The notes below the pieces were generated by a model. That model saw only the letters and a list, made by a program, of their open reading frames with translations, was not told the origin of the DNA and did not search any database. Made by a program: the position numbers and the translations under genes. Positions 61,973 to 64,000 of a stretch of 64,000 bases of DNA are shown piece by piece. Source of the DNA: Azospirillum melinis (GTDB lineage: Bacteria > Pseudomonadota > Alphaproteobacteria > Azospirillales > Azospirillaceae); NCBI RefSeq assembly GCF_013340935.1, contig NZ_WHOS01000002.1:124001-188000 (forward strand), in the 5' to 3' direction. The first letter of the stretch is position 1; each line of letters opens with the position of its first letter.

Positions 61973-64000
61973 TGACTTCCCCGATTGCGCCCCTTCAAAG
62001 GAAAGGTAACGATGAATTCTGAACCTGCACCCGACCTGTACTTCAATGCACCGTGCAACTGACTGGTCAAGTCCGAAACAAGTTGAAAGCCTACGGACTC
62101 CATCCTATCGGGATCGCATCCTTCGGGCAAGCCCACGCCGTCGTCCCGGACGGACAGGCGGCAATCCTGCCCGTCGGTGGTCAGGGCGATCCGCAGAACC
62201 CCGCCCTGCCCGCCCGGAAAGGCATGCTTCAGCGCGTTGGAGACCAGTTCGTTGACGATCAGCCCGCAGGGCACCGCACGGTCGAGGTCCAGCTTCAGGT
62301 CGTCGAGCTCGGTTTCCAGCCGCACAGCCCCGGCATTCCGGGAATAGGCGCGCAGCAGATGGGCGCAGACCGATTCCAGATGCTCGCGCATCGGCACCCA
62401 GGCGAAGTTGCCCAGGCGGTAGAGGCTTTCGTGCACCAGCGCCATCGAGCGCACGCGGTCGCGGCTGTCGGCGAACAATGCTGCCACCGCCTTGTCCTCG
62501 ATGCGACGGGATTGAAGGTTGAGCAGGCTGGTGACGAGCTGGAGGTTGTTCTTCACCCGGTGGTGGATTTCCTTCAGCAGCGCGTCCTTCTCCTCCAGCG
62601 TCGCCGTTTCCAGCGAGGCCGCCGCCTGGGCGCCGAGCAGGGTCAGCACATTGACTCGCTGCGGAGTGAAGGCGTAGGTCGCCAGCGCATTCTCCAGATG
62701 CAGCAGCCCGACGACACGGCGGCGGCGGACCAGCGGCAGGCACAGGATGGAGCGCGCCTCCGTCTCCTGGAAATAGGGATCGGCGGACAGCGGGCCGGCG
62801 GCGCGGGTGTCGTCGACGATCACCGCCTCCTGGTCGCGGACGGCGCCATGGATGATGGTGTGGGGCAGCGGGAAGCGGTCGGCATCCTCCTGCACAAGCC
62901 GGACCGACACGCCATAGAGGCCGATGGTCGCCTCCGCCTCCACCCGCAGCCGTTCGCCGCGGGCGAGGATCAGCAGTCCGCGGCTGGCGCCGGCATGTTC
63001 CAGCACCAGGGTCAGCAGGGTGGTGGTCAGCTGTTCCACGCCCGCCTGATCGGAAACGGTGCGCAGCGTCTCAAGGAGAGAGGCCAGATCGACCCCATCG
63101 AACCCACGCGGGGCCTCCGGCATCACCGCCTCGCCCGACTCAAGGGTCAGGGAGGGATGGCGGCGGGCGAGCTGCCGGACCTTGGCCGTCGCCCCCCAAC
63201 GGCCATAGCGGTCGGCCGCCTCGCGGATGCAGGCCAGCTCCAGCGTGGGAACCCCCATCCGGCGGTAGAGGCCGGCGGCGCATTCATGGGCCAGCGCCTC
63301 CACATGCGGCAGGGCGTTGCGGCGGGCGGCCAGAACGGCGCGGTCGTAGCCGCGCATCGCATCCTCGATCCGCCCCTGCGTGCGTGCCGCCTCCGCCTCC
63401 GCCAGGGCGAAGCGCGCGTCGAAGCTGTCGGGGCTGTGGCCGGCCCATTCGCGCAACTGGTTGAGATGGCGGGACAGGGCCACGGCATGCCGGGCACGCT
63501 CCTCCGGCTCTACCCCATCCATCGACCCTGCCCTGGCCAGGGCGGCGTGGAAATGGAACTCCGCCATTTCCCAATGGCCCGAGGTGGTCCACAAAAGCCC
63601 CTCGGCCCGCTCGGCCGCCTCGACCGCCGCCGCCATATCGCCGGCGATGCAGCGGAGCTGGAGCGTGCGGATCCAATGCCAGCAGGTGGCGATGTCCAGG
63701 CTGGGGTTGGCCAGCAGCCGCGCCTCAAAGGCGGCATTGTCGAAGCCGCGCCCGTCGAAGGAGCCGAGTTCGTCGGTCCGCCCGCGCAAGGCGCGCACAA
63801 GCTGCAACTGGGTGGTCAGGATGTCGGCGCACAGCCCGAACTTCACCTGCCGCACATAGGCGAGCCGCGCCTCCGCCGTGCGCTGCACCGTCGCCAGCGG
63901 ATCGCCCGACGCCAGCATGCTGGTGACCAGCGTCACGCTGGTGAAGCCGCCATAGGTGACGTCGCCGGCCTCCCGCGCCTCCTCGAAGGCGCGCAGGAGC
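61969..64000 (-). CDS. C-terminal part of a very large GAF/HisKA_2 sensor kinase (probably kinase-ATPase-histidine kinase type)
   Basis: The frame is open through the right edge, so the N-terminus is missing; at least 676 residues are visible. They form a helical, TPR-like region (to about 63150), a GAF domain (about 62600-63060) and a HisKA_2 domain with phospho-acceptor His in His-His-Arg-Val-Lys-Asn-Asn (near 62555). A HATPase domain follows, with Asn-Glu-Leu-Val-Ser-Asn-Ala-Leu-Lys-His and Asp-Asp-Gly-Val-Gly-Leu. This layout matches proteins of about 1700 residues that begin with a Ser/Thr-kinase-like and an AAA ATPase domain, but those parts lie outside the window. It is the first visible gene of the three-gene signalling operon. 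Confidence 0.82.
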   Translation of the reverse strand, partial: LLRAFEEAREAGDVTYGGFTSVTLVTSMLASGDPLATVQRTAEARLAYVRQVKFGLCADILTTQLQLVRALRGRTDELGSFDGRGFDNAAFEARLLANPSLDIATCWHWIRTLQLRCIAGDMAAAVEAAERAEGLLWTTSGHWEMAEFHFHAALARAGSMDGVEPEERARHAVALSRHLNQLREWAGHSPDSFDARFALAEAEAARTQGRIEDAMRGYDRAVLAARRNALPHVEALAHECAAGLYRRMGVPTLELACIREAADRYGRWGATAKVRQLARRHPSLTLESGEAVMPEAPRGFDGVDLASLLETLRTVSDQAGVEQLTTTLLTLVLEHAGASRGLLILARGERLRVEAEATIGLYGVSVRLVQEDADRFPLPHTIIHGAVRDQEAVIVDDTRAAGPLSADPYFQETEARSILCLPLVRRRRVVGLLHLENALATYAFTPQRVNVLTLLGAQAAASLETATLEEKDALLKEIHHRVKNNLQLVTSLLNLQSRRIEDKAVAALFADSRDRVRSMALVHESLYRLGNFAWVPMREHLESVCAHLLRAYSRNAGAVRLETELDDLKLDLDRAVPCGLIVNELVSNALKHAFPGGQGGVLRIALTTDGQDCRLSVRDDGVGLPEGCDPDRMESVGFQLVSDLTSQLHGALKYRSGAGSEFIVTFPLKGRNRGSQ

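Overview
The window is GC-rich, densely packed bacterial DNA with no rRNA, tRNA, phage, IS transposase or CRISPR array that I can see. Protein style and gene mix suggest an alphaproteobacterium of the Rhodospirillales, most like Azospirillum: many PAS/GAF sensor kinases, an Acinetobacter-type malonate operon, a MaoC-Pta fusion, GntR/LysR/MocR regulators and a PiuC iron locus. The genus is an inference from gene content, not from a marker gene.

Layout. 1-7437: tail of a lactate-permease family gene, an EamA exporter divergent from a MocR regulator, a large hybrid histidine kinase and a LysR regulator. 7761-19672: a ten-gene operon facing that LysR gene. It encodes a complete Dpp-type ABC importer, two M20 amidohydrolases, a class II aldolase, a ketopantoate-reductase homologue, a histone-deacetylase-like amidohydrolase and an EamA exporter. 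The substrate is unknown, and this is the best candidate here for an undescribed pathway. 19681-28052: a complete malonate uptake and decarboxylation operon (mdcLMACDEGBH order, minus strand) with a divergent GntR/FCD repressor. 28235-29911: a PAS-GGDEF diguanylate cyclase.

30162-38847: a central-carbon group with a formate/nitrite channel, enolase, a MaoC-Pta fusion, acetate kinase, an EamA exporter, a phosphoglycerate-kinase homologue reduced to its nucleotide-binding half, GAPDH and a small unknown protein. 38929-45295: FUSC and MHS-type transporters, then a three-subunit periplasmic FAD/cytochrome c sugar or gluconate dehydrogenase. 45536-52531: a secreted caspase-fold protein, a LysR/SDR divergent pair, periplasmic asparaginase, a histidine phosphatase, a lipoprotein and a half-length EamA protein. 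52575-57741: a Fur-box-preceded iron locus (TonB receptor, PiuC hydroxylase, Sel1 protein, FMN hydroxyacid oxidase). 57763-64000: a chemoreceptor and a three-gene signalling operon (a large kinase cut by the window edge, a REC-PAS kinase and a FixJ-type regulator).

Two palindromic intergenic elements of one family (11648-11878 and 35560-35672), plus related hairpins after eno, punctuate the operons. Most genes are translationally coupled, with 4-base ATGA overlaps common. The theme is scavenging of small organic acids and amides, periplasmic oxidation and dense environmental sensing, as expected for a soil or rhizosphere bacterium.
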